The position numbers and the translations under genes were made by a program. From an uncultured bacterium (GTDB lineage: Bacteria > Bacteroidota > Bacteroidia > Bacteroidales > Paludibacteraceae): a stretch of DNA of 9,241 nt. The notes beneath the pieces were generated by a model that saw only the letters and a list, made by a program, of their open reading frames with translations, had not been told where the DNA came from and ran no database searches. Location of the stretch: positions 1 to 9,241 of the forward strand of contig CAMHCZ010000074.1 of the NCBI GenBank assembly GCA_946183755.1. Reading direction: 5' to 3'. Numbering within the stretch: the stretch's first letter is position 1; each line of letters starts with the position of its first letter. Shown here piece by piece: positions 1-7,035 of this stretch.

Positions 1-471
1 CCTGTGCTGTATAAACAGGAAAGAATAGGAAAATTCGGACGCCCGTTCTACATCCTCAAATTCAGAAGCATGAGAATTGACGCCGAACAAGACGGTCCTA
101 AACTATACACAGCAGGAAAGGACAAGAGAATGACGAAAATCGGCAAGTTCCTTAGAGAACACCATCTCGACGAGCTACCTCAGCTCATCAATGTGCTGAG
201 AGGAGACATGTCATTTGTCGGACCAAGACCAGAAAGGCAATATTACATTGAGAAAATCATGGAGATTGACGACAGGTATCCTTGCCTCTACCAAGTGAAG
301 CCTGGCGTGACGTCATACGCGACTCTCTACCACGGATATTGCGACACCGTAGAGAAGATGGTAAAAAGACTGCGTGTCGATCTGCTTTACATCAGAAGAA
401 GGTCTCTGTGGACTGACATAAAAATCGCATTCGCGACCGTCTTCAGAGTATCAAGAGGAACCAAGTTTTAG
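1..471 (+). CDS. Polyprenyl-phosphate sugar-1-phosphate transferase, C-terminal part (5' partial)
   Basis: This is the cytoplasmic catalytic end of a bacterial sugar transferase (WcaJ/PglC-like superfamily), which moves a sugar-1-phosphate from a nucleotide sugar onto undecaprenyl phosphate to begin a capsule, exopolysaccharide or O-antigen unit. The reading frame is open from the first base. A GTG at position 4 falls inside the conserved segment (VLYKQERIG then PFYILKFRSM), so it is not a real start; the N-terminal membrane part lies off the window. Visible hallmarks are the Asp-Glu catalytic dyad in LDELPQ (169-174), NVLRGDMSFVGPRP with GPRP at 220-231, and a SLWTDIKI-type tail. The PGVTSYATLYHGY stretch replaces the more usual PGITGWAQVNGR-like text, so the donor sugar cannot be guessed. 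The TAG stop overlaps the stop of the convergent gene by 4 bp. Family assignment is secure; pathway is not. Confidence 0.9.
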   Translation, partial: PVLYKQERIGKFGRPFYILKFRSMRIDAEQDGPKLYTAGKDKRMTKIGKFLREHHLDELPQLINVLRGDMSFVGPRPERQYYIEKIMEIDDRYPCLYQVKPGVTSYATLYHGYCDTVEKMVKRLRVDLLYIRRRSLWTDIKIAFATVFRVSRGTKF

Positions 472-2084
472 AACTTTCTTGACTTCCAGACTATCTTGCC
501 GTTCTTGAATATGTAGTAGATATTCTTCTGGACGAACTCATCCTTCTTCCAGAAGATGGCGAATCGGTTTCCTTCCTTGTCAAGAACGCCGATGAAAGGC
601 ATATCGCTGAACTCCTTGTCCGGCAGGCAGTGCATTTTCTCTATCTCATACTGCTTGTCCAGAGCCTCATCAACAATCGTGTAAACCTTGTTGATGATGA
701 ACTTATGCACATGGAACTTGCCATCGACAAGTATCTCCTGCATCTTTATGTCCTGCTCCTTTATGCAAGGGAAACGCTTATAGAAGTCCTTCACGCTCTT
801 GATGTACTGGTAGGCGCCGATCTGCACCTCACCGTGGAATGGCAGAAGTCCGTATTCCTTGAGTTTCTGCATCAGCTCAGATCTTCTGCGGTCTATCTCG
901 TCCTCCTCCTGCTCTTCCTCTGTCTTTGTGGTGTCAATAACCTCCGGAGTCAATGTCGATATTGTCAGCTGGTATATGTCCAGATTGCCCACGCCGCCCT
1001 CTCTGTTTGACGAGAAGAACATCACCGAGTCGCAGTCCTTATGGAAATCGCGTTCGTCGTAAGGCGTGTTTATGACTGTGTCCTTCACCAGTTCCGGCTT
1101 AGAGAATTCGCCGTCGGGTCCGACAACGCTTCTGTAGATGTCATAGCCACCGAAACCACCCGGTCTGTCCGAAGCGAAGTATATAGCTCGGTCCTGCTTC
1201 TCGAAGTACAGGTCATTGTCGTCGTATGGCGAGTTGAGAATGTCCATAGGCTTTATGACAGAGCCTCGCAACAACATATATATGTCGTAGTTGCCGCTGC
1301 GGTTGGACACGAAAAGTATAGAATCCTTGTTGATGGAAGCCACCGACGTCTCGTCATATTCCGAGTCAATGGCGGTAAACTTATGCAGTCTCTGCACTTT
1401 CCACGGATTCTTCTTGTCGGTGCGTCTTCTCTGCTTGTCGGTTATGCGGCTTGAATAGAAAATCTCGCCATTGTCCGGCCAGTAGCAGCGGTAGAAATAG
1501 AAGTTCTCGTCATCAATTCCTACAAGCGATGTGTTATTATCGCTGTTCCACTTGTAGCCGTTCTGCTCAGGCGCCTGCCAACGCTTCTCGCCTTTTCTTT
1601 TCGCGAAATAGGCCTTCTCGGTGAACTCCTCCGGCTTGGTCTCCGGCTTGCGGTATCTGTCAGACGTATAGACCATGAACTTGCCTATGTTGAATGGCTG
1701 ATAGTCGTTCATCGGACTGTTCAGCATATACACGTTCATGAGCGTCGTGTCCTTCGGAGTGTTCGGGTCAAGCCTTCTAACTGGCTCTTGCTTGACTGTG
1801 TATTTCTTTTCCTTGCTACGCTCTTTCTTGTCTTTTATCTTCTGTTTCTGCTGTTTGCGTTTCTCCTTCTGTGCGTTCTTTCTCTCTTTCTGCTTCTGCT
1901 TGCGCGCCTTTTCTTTTTCTTTCTGCGAGACCTTGTTCTGCGACGATTTCTTGCTCGACGCAGCACCGTTTTTCCCCTCGATTTCAGCCTTCACTCTCTC
2001 AAATGCAGAAGGAGCCTTCTTAGCCATAATCGCCAAAGGCAACAAGGCTATGAGCAACAGCAATATGTACTTTTTAGAAGACAT
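468..2084 (-). CDS. Secreted PD40 beta-propeller protein with SPOR-like C-terminus, T9SS-associated
   Basis: A 538-residue exported protein. Residues 1-21 form a signal peptide (KK, hydrophobic core, IMA before KK) with no lipobox cysteine. Residues about 51-100 are extremely rich in Lys, Arg, Gln and Glu and are probably a charged linker or coiled coil. Three PD40 (WD40-like/TolB-like) motifs are visible: ILFVSNRSGNYDIYML (256-271), then IYFASDRPGG...YDIY (301-318) and MFFSSNREGG...LDIY (355-371). An acidic stretch (about 388-399) follows, then a segment opening GEVQIGAY (418-425) and running to about 478 that resembles a SPOR peptidoglycan-binding fold. The start is 8 bp after the stop of the PorP/SprF gene, so the two are probably co-translated. 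PD40 proteins beside PorP/SprF genes are known in T9SS loci; PorE of Porphyromonas has PD40 plus an OmpA-like wall-binding domain. A role tying the outer-membrane complex to peptidoglycan is an inference. The SPOR-like call is by eye. Confidence 0.82.
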   Translation of the reverse strand: MSSKKYILLLLIALLPLAIMAKKAPSAFERVKAEIEGKNGAASSKKSSQNKVSQKEKEKARKQKQKERKNAQKEKRKQQKQKIKDKKERSKEKKYTVKQEPVRRLDPNTPKDTTLMNVYMLNSPMNDYQPFNIGKFMVYTSDRYRKPETKPEEFTEKAYFAKRKGEKRWQAPEQNGYKWNSDNNTSLVGIDDENFYFYRCYWPDNGEIFYSSRITDKQRRRTDKKNPWKVQRLHKFTAIDSEYDETSVASINKDSILFVSNRSGNYDIYMLLRGSVIKPMDILNSPYDDNDLYFEKQDRAIYFASDRPGGFGGYDIYRSVVGPDGEFSKPELVKDTVINTPYDERDFHKDCDSVMFFSSNREGGVGNLDIYQLTISTLTPEVIDTTKTEEEQEEDEIDRRRSELMQKLKEYGLLPFHGEVQIGAYQYIKSVKDFYKRFPCIKEQDIKMQEILVDGKFHVHKFIINKVYTIVDEALDKQYEIEKMHCLPDKEFSDMPFIGVLDKEGNRFAIFWKKDEFVQKNIYYIFKNGKIVWKSRKF

Positions 2085-2092
2085 GACTTAAC

Positions 2093-3022
2093 TTATCTTT
2101 TATTCTTGGATGACTTTGATGTATTAAGTTCCAGGCGCAGGAACACCTCATGGCGAGGGAATGAATACGAGTATGTGGTTATGTCATTAGCCACACCGAT
2201 GCCGCCTGCATAGCCTATGGAGAAGTTCTGCACATACACTCCGGCAAGCACTTTCACCATATTCTCGGTGTAACCAGTTCCCAACCAGCATATTTTCTTG
2301 TAAATGGCGCGTGCGTTGGCGTCATACACCAGAGTGAACTTGTCCTGCGGCAAATAGAACATTCCATTGGCGGTCAACTCAAGTTTCAAATCGCCGTTTA
2401 TGAAATCAAACATGTACATTCCGCTGGCAGTGAAGAGTCGCGATGTGCGCTCCTCGAATCCCGCTATCTTCCAATCCGCAGTGCTTTGACCGCCGGCGAT
2501 GTTGTAGGCTGCCAATCCAACATAATAATGGTTTGGCTTATAGAAACTGACTCCGAAGTTGAAGTCAAACCAGAAATCGCTCTCTGTGCCGCTCACGAGG
2601 AACGGGTCATTACCGTCCTTAGCCACAACCTTGCTTCTGTCGAGGAAAGTCTGGTTGTATGTGCCGGAAAGTCCGAAAGCCAGCTTGTTCTGCCTTCCGA
2701 TGTTCAACTTATAGACATAAGTAGCCTCAGCCATGATGTTCTTCATCACACCACCGGTCTCGTAATCGAAGCGGAATCCGGCGCCCATATTGTCGAACGG
2801 GAGCGATGTGGAACCGAGCAGCAACGCGCCTTGCGGTGCTTGCTTCGCATCGACATACGTCATGTAGTAAGAGGCGATAATCTCCCCCATGTCATTGACA
2901 TTGGCTCCTGCCGGGTTGTAGGCATAAGGTCCGATGGGGTTGCCCCACATTCTGTGCTGCGCCTGCACCGAGCCAAGAATCGCAAGCGGCAGTATCAATA
3001 ATGTTAAGAATCTTCTTTTCAT
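2093..3022 (-). CDS. PorP/SprF family type IX secretion outer-membrane protein
   Basis: A 309-residue outer-membrane beta-barrel protein. Residues 1-21 are a signal peptide ending SVQA before QH. The mature N-terminus carries the family's NPAGA-type motif (YNPAGANVND, about 35-44), followed by alternating amphipathic strands rich in Tyr, Phe and Gly (for example FDNMGAGFRFDYETGG, and FWFDFNFGVSFYKPNHYYVGLAAYN), and it ends with the EVFLRLELN strand typical of the family. SprF of Flavobacterium is needed to export the adhesin SprB, and PorP-like paralogues are commonly encoded beside CHU_C-tailed cargo genes. Here it follows such a cargo gene by 17 bp and precedes the PD40 protein by 8 bp, so it is most likely the dedicated export or surface-attachment partner of that cargo. 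The length of about 300 residues is normal. The ATG is preceded by an A/T-rich leader without a strong Shine-Dalgarno, usual for this phylum. Confidence 0.88.
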   Translation of the reverse strand: MKRRFLTLLILPLAILGSVQAQHRMWGNPIGPYAYNPAGANVNDMGEIIASYYMTYVDAKQAPQGALLLGSTSLPFDNMGAGFRFDYETGGVMKNIMAEATYVYKLNIGRQNKLAFGLSGTYNQTFLDRSKVVAKDGNDPFLVSGTESDFWFDFNFGVSFYKPNHYYVGLAAYNIAGGQSTADWKIAGFEERTSRLFTASGMYMFDFINGDLKLELTANGMFYLPQDKFTLVYDANARAIYKKICWLGTGYTENMVKVLAGVYVQNFSIGYAGGIGVANDITTYSYSFPRHEVFLRLELNTSKSSKNKR

Positions 3023-3039
3023 AAGCGATAGCTATAGGA

Positions 3040-5238
3040 TTACTTATAAAAAACCACACTGAAAGACTGCGCATAGTCCGCCACAGTTCCTGCGTCATTA
3101 TATAGATGTATGAATGCCGTGTAAGTGGATGTCTGTCCTGTGGCTGGGCTGAATGAATCGTTCAGCGGATCCCATGAATATGTGCCGGAATAGTCATTCT
3201 CGTTATCCTTGTTCACTGTTCCCACCTTTCTGCCGTTGATGTCGAAGATATTGCACTTCATTCTGAATCCGCAGCTTATGTCGGTCAGGTCAAACACATC
3301 GTTGAATCCGTCGCCGTTTGGAGTCACGATGTTATACAGACAGTCGCTGGATGTGTCCTCGGCATTTTTATCGTTGCTGTCTCGTGTTATGACAACCGTA
3401 TCACGCACTGCACAACCCTTGCTGTCGGTCACTCTCAGCGAGTAAAGTCCAGGCATAAGACCTTTCAGCGACGAGCCTGAGGTCTGCGCCTGCAACGAAT
3501 TGTAGGCTTGGATTATCGCATCGTTGCCGAGCGCTTGTCCGGTAGTCAAGTCAGGATTATCAAATGTATCTCCGTTTATCTTTACAGAAGTGACTGTACC
3601 TGAGCCATTATCACTCTGGCTGTAAGACACTTGATAATTGTCAATATAAATCATAGCAGGTGTCTTGGCTGTCGGAGTCACCAATGACCATTGATATCTC
3701 AGCACGCCTGGAGCCGCCTCGAAAACAGCTGTGCTCACGCTTCCGCCAGCGAATGTTGAGTCTTTCACACCAGTCACCACACATGGGCAGTCATTCTGAT
3801 TAAAATTAGAAAGGTTCATCGTCTGGTTGTTAGTGCTGAACAGGATGTTTATAGGATAATCAGGCTGAGTGATTTCAACTGTCTGTGAACGTGAACATCC
3901 TTTGATATCTGTTGCTGTTATCGTATACACTCCTGCGCCCAAGCCAGACCAACTCTGTTCCAATGTGTTGCTGGCGGACTTGTTTGTCTTAGGTCCTGAT
4001 ATTTGCAATGTGAAACGAGTGTTCTTATACACATCGTGCCAACTGCCCTGCGCATTCACACGAATCTGTCCCTTGAGATCGCCGTAGCAATTGTTGGATA
4101 CTTTTGTGTAATTCAATGTCACCGGGTTAGGCGGCGCCACGATGTCCCAAGCTTTTCTGGCGCCCCACCCGTCCGCTGTCCAGTAATAGCAGATATGGAA
4201 TCCAGGCAGAAGTTCGCTCTGCGAAAGTGATGTTGAAGGCTGTGTCAGCATACGCTGATAAGCATTGCCCTCAATGTCTATAACCGATTTGAATGTCTTT
4301 GTGTCCGAAAGGTCCTTGGTTAATATGTAAGGCTTGTCTTCTGTCTTTGACACTAACGCTGTAGTGTACAAGACAATGACCGGAGCGTCGATGTTGTTTG
4401 AGATAACAACCTTGTATAACGATGTGGTGTCATAAACCATCTCGCCGAGACGATTGACTGTGGAGTCAACCACAGAAACCTTCTCTTGGTCATAACCCGG
4501 CACTGCGTTCATCTGCGCCTGAGTCATGACATAATAGTATGCCGTCTTTACATCCTCATAGTCCCATTTGACATTCACCGGATACTTGTCCGATGTCGAA
4601 GGATTGACGTTCTGTCCGATAGTCTCCTTGTAGCATGTGTATGTCGTGTCGCCCACCTGATTGCCGACCACTGTCTCGGTCAGCTGCGTGTCCTCCACCT
4701 GAACTCTCGTCGAGACCTCACAGCCCTTGGAATCTTTCACCGTGATGGAATACCATCCCGAAGGCACATTGCTTATCGAGCTGGTTGTCGCTGTAGTTCT
4801 GGCTGTCTCGTCGTATATCACATAGGAATAAGGCGCTGTTCCGCCTGACGGATTGACTGATATAGAGCCAGAGCAATCGTCTGGAGTCGCGCCCCAGTTG
4901 CTGTTGCTCGTCGCCACTGGATTCACAAGCAGCGCGCCTGGCTCCGAAAGCGTGAACTGAATGGTGGTAGAGCTGCCACCATATGTATAAACCAGCTTAT
5001 AGACTCCTGCACTTAACGCCTTCAGCGAATACTCCGTGCCGATGATGTTGTCGCCGGCATCTCTCCAGCTGTAGGTGTAGTCCGCCACATCTTTTCCTTC
5101 GGCCGGTACGAATGTCAGCTCACCATCGTTTTTGCCTTGGCAGGATATCGAGCGCGACTCGACTATGTGCTGCGCTTGTGCTATCATCGGCAACGACAAT
5201 AGCGCAGACACGACCATTAACTTGAATGCTTTGACCAT
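3040..5238 (-). CDS. T9SS type-B cargo protein with SprB-like repeats and CHU_C C-terminal sorting domain
   Basis: A 732-residue secreted, probably cell-surface protein. Residues 1-22 are a signal peptide (LPMIAQA before QH). Immunoglobulin-like SprB-type repeats are visible at about 27-100 (CQGKNDGELTF...GVYKLVY), 120-183 (DDCSGSISVNPSGGTAPYSY...VKDSKGCEV), 382-458 (NNCYGDLKGQIRV...TDIKGCSRS) and a final half repeat at about 590-618 (LMPGLYSLRVTDSKGC). Residues about 185-370 match nothing I recognise. The C-terminal 100 residues are a type-B T9SS sorting domain (gliding-motility-associated/CHU_C): TPNGDGFNDVF (639-649), IFDINGRKV (664-672), YSWDP (687-691) and a last strand ending SVVFYK. 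Such domains direct transport across the outer membrane. The following PorP/SprF gene is its expected partner. The start is 19 bp after the kdsA stop. Adhesion to host glycans, mucus or other cells is plausible, but the ligand is unknown. Confidence 0.88.
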   Translation of the reverse strand: MVKAFKLMVVSALLSLPMIAQAQHIVESRSISCQGKNDGELTFVPAEGKDVADYTYSWRDAGDNIIGTEYSLKALSAGVYKLVYTYGGSSTTIQFTLSEPGALLVNPVATSNSNWGATPDDCSGSISVNPSGGTAPYSYVIYDETARTTATTSSISNVPSGWYSITVKDSKGCEVSTRVQVEDTQLTETVVGNQVGDTTYTCYKETIGQNVNPSTSDKYPVNVKWDYEDVKTAYYYVMTQAQMNAVPGYDQEKVSVVDSTVNRLGEMVYDTTSLYKVVISNNIDAPVIVLYTTALVSKTEDKPYILTKDLSDTKTFKSVIDIEGNAYQRMLTQPSTSLSQSELLPGFHICYYWTADGWGARKAWDIVAPPNPVTLNYTKVSNNCYGDLKGQIRVNAQGSWHDVYKNTRFTLQISGPKTNKSASNTLEQSWSGLGAGVYTITATDIKGCSRSQTVEITQPDYPINILFSTNNQTMNLSNFNQNDCPCVVTGVKDSTFAGGSVSTAVFEAAPGVLRYQWSLVTPTAKTPAMIYIDNYQVSYSQSDNGSGTVTSVKINGDTFDNPDLTTGQALGNDAIIQAYNSLQAQTSGSSLKGLMPGLYSLRVTDSKGCAVRDTVVITRDSNDKNAEDTSSDCLYNIVTPNGDGFNDVFDLTDISCGFRMKCNIFDINGRKVGTVNKDNENDYSGTYSWDPLNDSFSPATGQTSTYTAFIHLYNDAGTVADYAQSFSVVFYK

Positions 5239-5257
5239 ATATGAATCGTTTTGTGAT

Positions 5258-6076
5258 TTACTTAAAGCTATTGACTGTCGCCCTTATGGCAACGAGTCTC
5301 GACAACAAGCGCTCAGCCAAGTCCAGCCTCAGCATATTCGCACCATCGGAAAGCGCCTTCGAAGGCTCCGGATGCGTTTCCATGAATATGCCATCGACAC
5401 CGACCGCTATGCCGGCTTTCGCTATTGTCTCTATCATCTGAGGGTTGCCGCCTGTCACGCCCGATGTCTGGTTCGGACGCTGCAGCGAGTGCGTAATGTC
5501 CAGCACCACTGGGAAACCTGTCTCCTGCATAGCCGGAATGTTTGTGTAATCGACTATCAGGTCCTGATAACCGAACGAGTTGCCTCGCTCTGTCAGCATC
5601 ACTTTGTCGTTTCCTGCATCCACCACCTTCTGTGCGGCGAACTTCATCGCCTCGCCCGAAAGGAACTGCCCTTTCTTTATATTCACCACCTTGCCTGTCT
5701 CGGCAGCTGCGACCAAAAGATCGGTCTGACGGCACAGGAACGCAGGAATCTGCAGCACATCGACAAACTCGGCTGCCATCTGGGCATCAGTCGCCTTGTG
5801 TATGTCGGTCACGACGGGAATGTCGAACTTGTCGCCCACCGCCTTCAGTATCTTCAGCGCCTTCAAGTCGCCGATTCCTGTGAATGAGTCGATGCGCGAA
5901 CGGTTCGCTTTCTTGAACGAGCCTTTGAATATCAGCGGTATCTTGTATTTCTCCGAGATGCGTACAAGTTCCTCGGCTGTCTGGAATGCGATTTCCTCCG
6001 ACTCCACAGCGCAAGGACCTGCCAACAAGAAAAAATTGCCGCTGTCTGTATATTTCAGTTTATCTATGCTTATCAT
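5258..6076 (-). CDS. kdsA: 3-deoxy-8-phosphooctulonate (KDO-8-P) synthase, metal-dependent type
   Basis: The product condenses phosphoenolpyruvate with D-arabinose 5-phosphate to give KDO-8-phosphate, the committed step to KDO for the LPS inner core; it acts in the cytoplasm. The 272-residue length is normal. Family motifs: AGPCAVES (19-26), FKGSFKKANRS (50-60), TDIH (90-93), LQIPAFLCRQTDLL (108-121), KKGQFLS, ERGNSFGY (163-170), LDITHSLQRPN (192-202) and METHPEPSKALSDGAN (232-247). Cys22, His196, Glu233 and Asp244 sit at a constant +11 offset from the metal ligands Cys11/His185/Glu222/Asp233 that I recall for the Aquifex enzyme, so this is a metal-dependent form rather than the E. coli Asn type. 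I chose the ATG at 6076 because it lies just after the lipid-kinase stop, behind an A-rich leader, and starts the conserved text. An upstream in-frame ATG at 6154 would add 26 unrelated residues inside the kinase gene. Confidence 0.96.
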   Translation of the reverse strand: MISIDKLKYTDSGNFFLLAGPCAVESEEIAFQTAEELVRISEKYKIPLIFKGSFKKANRSRIDSFTGIGDLKALKILKAVGDKFDIPVVTDIHKATDAQMAAEFVDVLQIPAFLCRQTDLLVAAAETGKVVNIKKGQFLSGEAMKFAAQKVVDAGNDKVMLTERGNSFGYQDLIVDYTNIPAMQETGFPVVLDITHSLQRPNQTSGVTGGNPQMIETIAKAGIAVGVDGIFMETHPEPSKALSDGANMLRLDLAERLLSRLVAIRATVNSFK

Positions 6077-6081
6077 ATCTT

Positions 6082-7035
6082 TTATTTTTTTGATGAATTC
6101 TGCGGAACAACAAAGTTTATAACACTCGGAACCACTGTGAATGTGACCGGGCACGACGAAGGTATGACCACGCCGTCAACCTCGATATATGGTTTCTCTG
6201 CCGCCGACACCACAAGTTTCTCCGTCCTTATGCTCTTGACACTCGGATGCTTAAGCAAACGTGACGTAAACAAATATTTTATGCCAAGGAAAACCTTCTT
6301 GAAGGAGAGTTCGGACATTATCATGACATCCAAGCTACCGTCTGTGGCTGACGCCATCGGATTCTGTGCGAAACCGCCTCCAGAATAGCGTCCATTGCCC
6401 ACATTGAAGGAGAATATCTTCTTAGTAACAGTATTGCCATTGTAAGCGAGAGTCATGTTGTGCGAACGAGTGAAAAGCGCATTATACAAGACGGAAAGTC
6501 CGTAAATGCGGCTGTGTCCCTTGAGCATTCTCTTCACCTTGTCGGTTTTCTGCAACACCCTCACCTCAAAGCCCATTCCGGCTGTGTTCAGGAAATATCG
6601 CTCGCCTGGACGGCCCTCGATCATGTACGTGCATTTTCCTAAATCTATAGAGCAAACCTCGCCATCGACTAACAGCGAAACCGCGTTCTCGTAGTTCTCT
6701 ATATCTATGCCGCAGTGGCGCGCCCAGTCATTGCCAGTTCCGTTAGGTATCACAGCCAAGGTGACTTCCTTTGGGTCAACATTCGACAGCATAACGCCGT
6801 TCACCACCTCATTCAACGTTCCGTCACCGCCTATCACGGCAATATTGCGATAGCCTTCTCTTATCAGCTCCTTAGTCATAGGAATAGCCTGCCCTGCCTC
6901 CTCGGTGAAGACAAACACAGCCACCACACCGTACTTGGCGAAGGCCTGCTGTATGTGTATCCACTCGCTTTGCACAGCGACTTTTCCTGCATTAGGGTTA
7001 ATTATAGCAACCCATTTCTTAAGTTTCAAACTCAT
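6082..7035 (-). CDS. YegS/DgkB-like diacylglycerol/lipid kinase
   Basis: A 317-residue soluble lipid kinase of the DAGK catalytic-domain family, which phosphorylates diacylglycerol or a related lipid with ATP and so recycles lipid released during envelope synthesis or makes a signalling lipid. The N-terminal domain shows INPNAGK (12-18), the nucleotide-binding GGDGTLNEVVNG (69-80) and PNGTGNDWARH (97-107). The C-terminal beta-sandwich shows FLNTAGMGFE (148-157), NVGNGRYSGGGF (211-222), TDGSLDVMI (231-239) and IEVDGV (284-289), all typical of YegS/BmrU-like proteins. The start codon overlaps the aroC stop in an ATGA (7032-7035), implying translational coupling, and kdsA begins 5 bp after its stop. 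Its position just before kdsA suits a role in envelope lipid metabolism, but the natural substrate cannot be read from the sequence. Confidence 0.92.
   Translation of the reverse strand: MSLKLKKWVAIINPNAGKVAVQSEWIHIQQAFAKYGVVAVFVFTEEAGQAIPMTKELIREGYRNIAVIGGDGTLNEVVNGVMLSNVDPKEVTLAVIPNGTGNDWARHCGIDIENYENAVSLLVDGEVCSIDLGKCTYMIEGRPGERYFLNTAGMGFEVRVLQKTDKVKRMLKGHSRIYGLSVLYNALFTRSHNMTLAYNGNTVTKKIFSFNVGNGRYSGGGFAQNPMASATDGSLDVMIMSELSFKKVFLGIKYLFTSRLLKHPSVKSIRTEKLVVSAAEKPYIEVDGVVIPSSCPVTFTVVPSVINFVVPQNSSKK

Noticed and set aside
1738..2213. Plus-strand open frames rich in Phe, Leu and Cys resembling membrane proteins
   Set aside because: They are the reverse complement of the Lys/Glu-rich segment and signal peptide of the PD40 gene, which gives false hydrophobic translations.
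3028..3035. Palindrome ATAGCTAT between the cargo and PorP/SprF genes
   Set aside because: Only 8 bp with no loop or T-run; too short to call a terminator or operator.
5132..5887. Plus-strand 251-codon open frame opposite kdsA and the start of the cargo gene
   Set aside because: It lies antisense to two strongly supported genes and its Cys/His/Arg-rich translation shows no domain; it is a shadow.
6077..6154. Longer kdsA start at 6154
   Set aside because: It would overlap the lipid kinase by 73 bp and adds 26 residues unlike the family; the ATG at 6076 fits spacing and homology.
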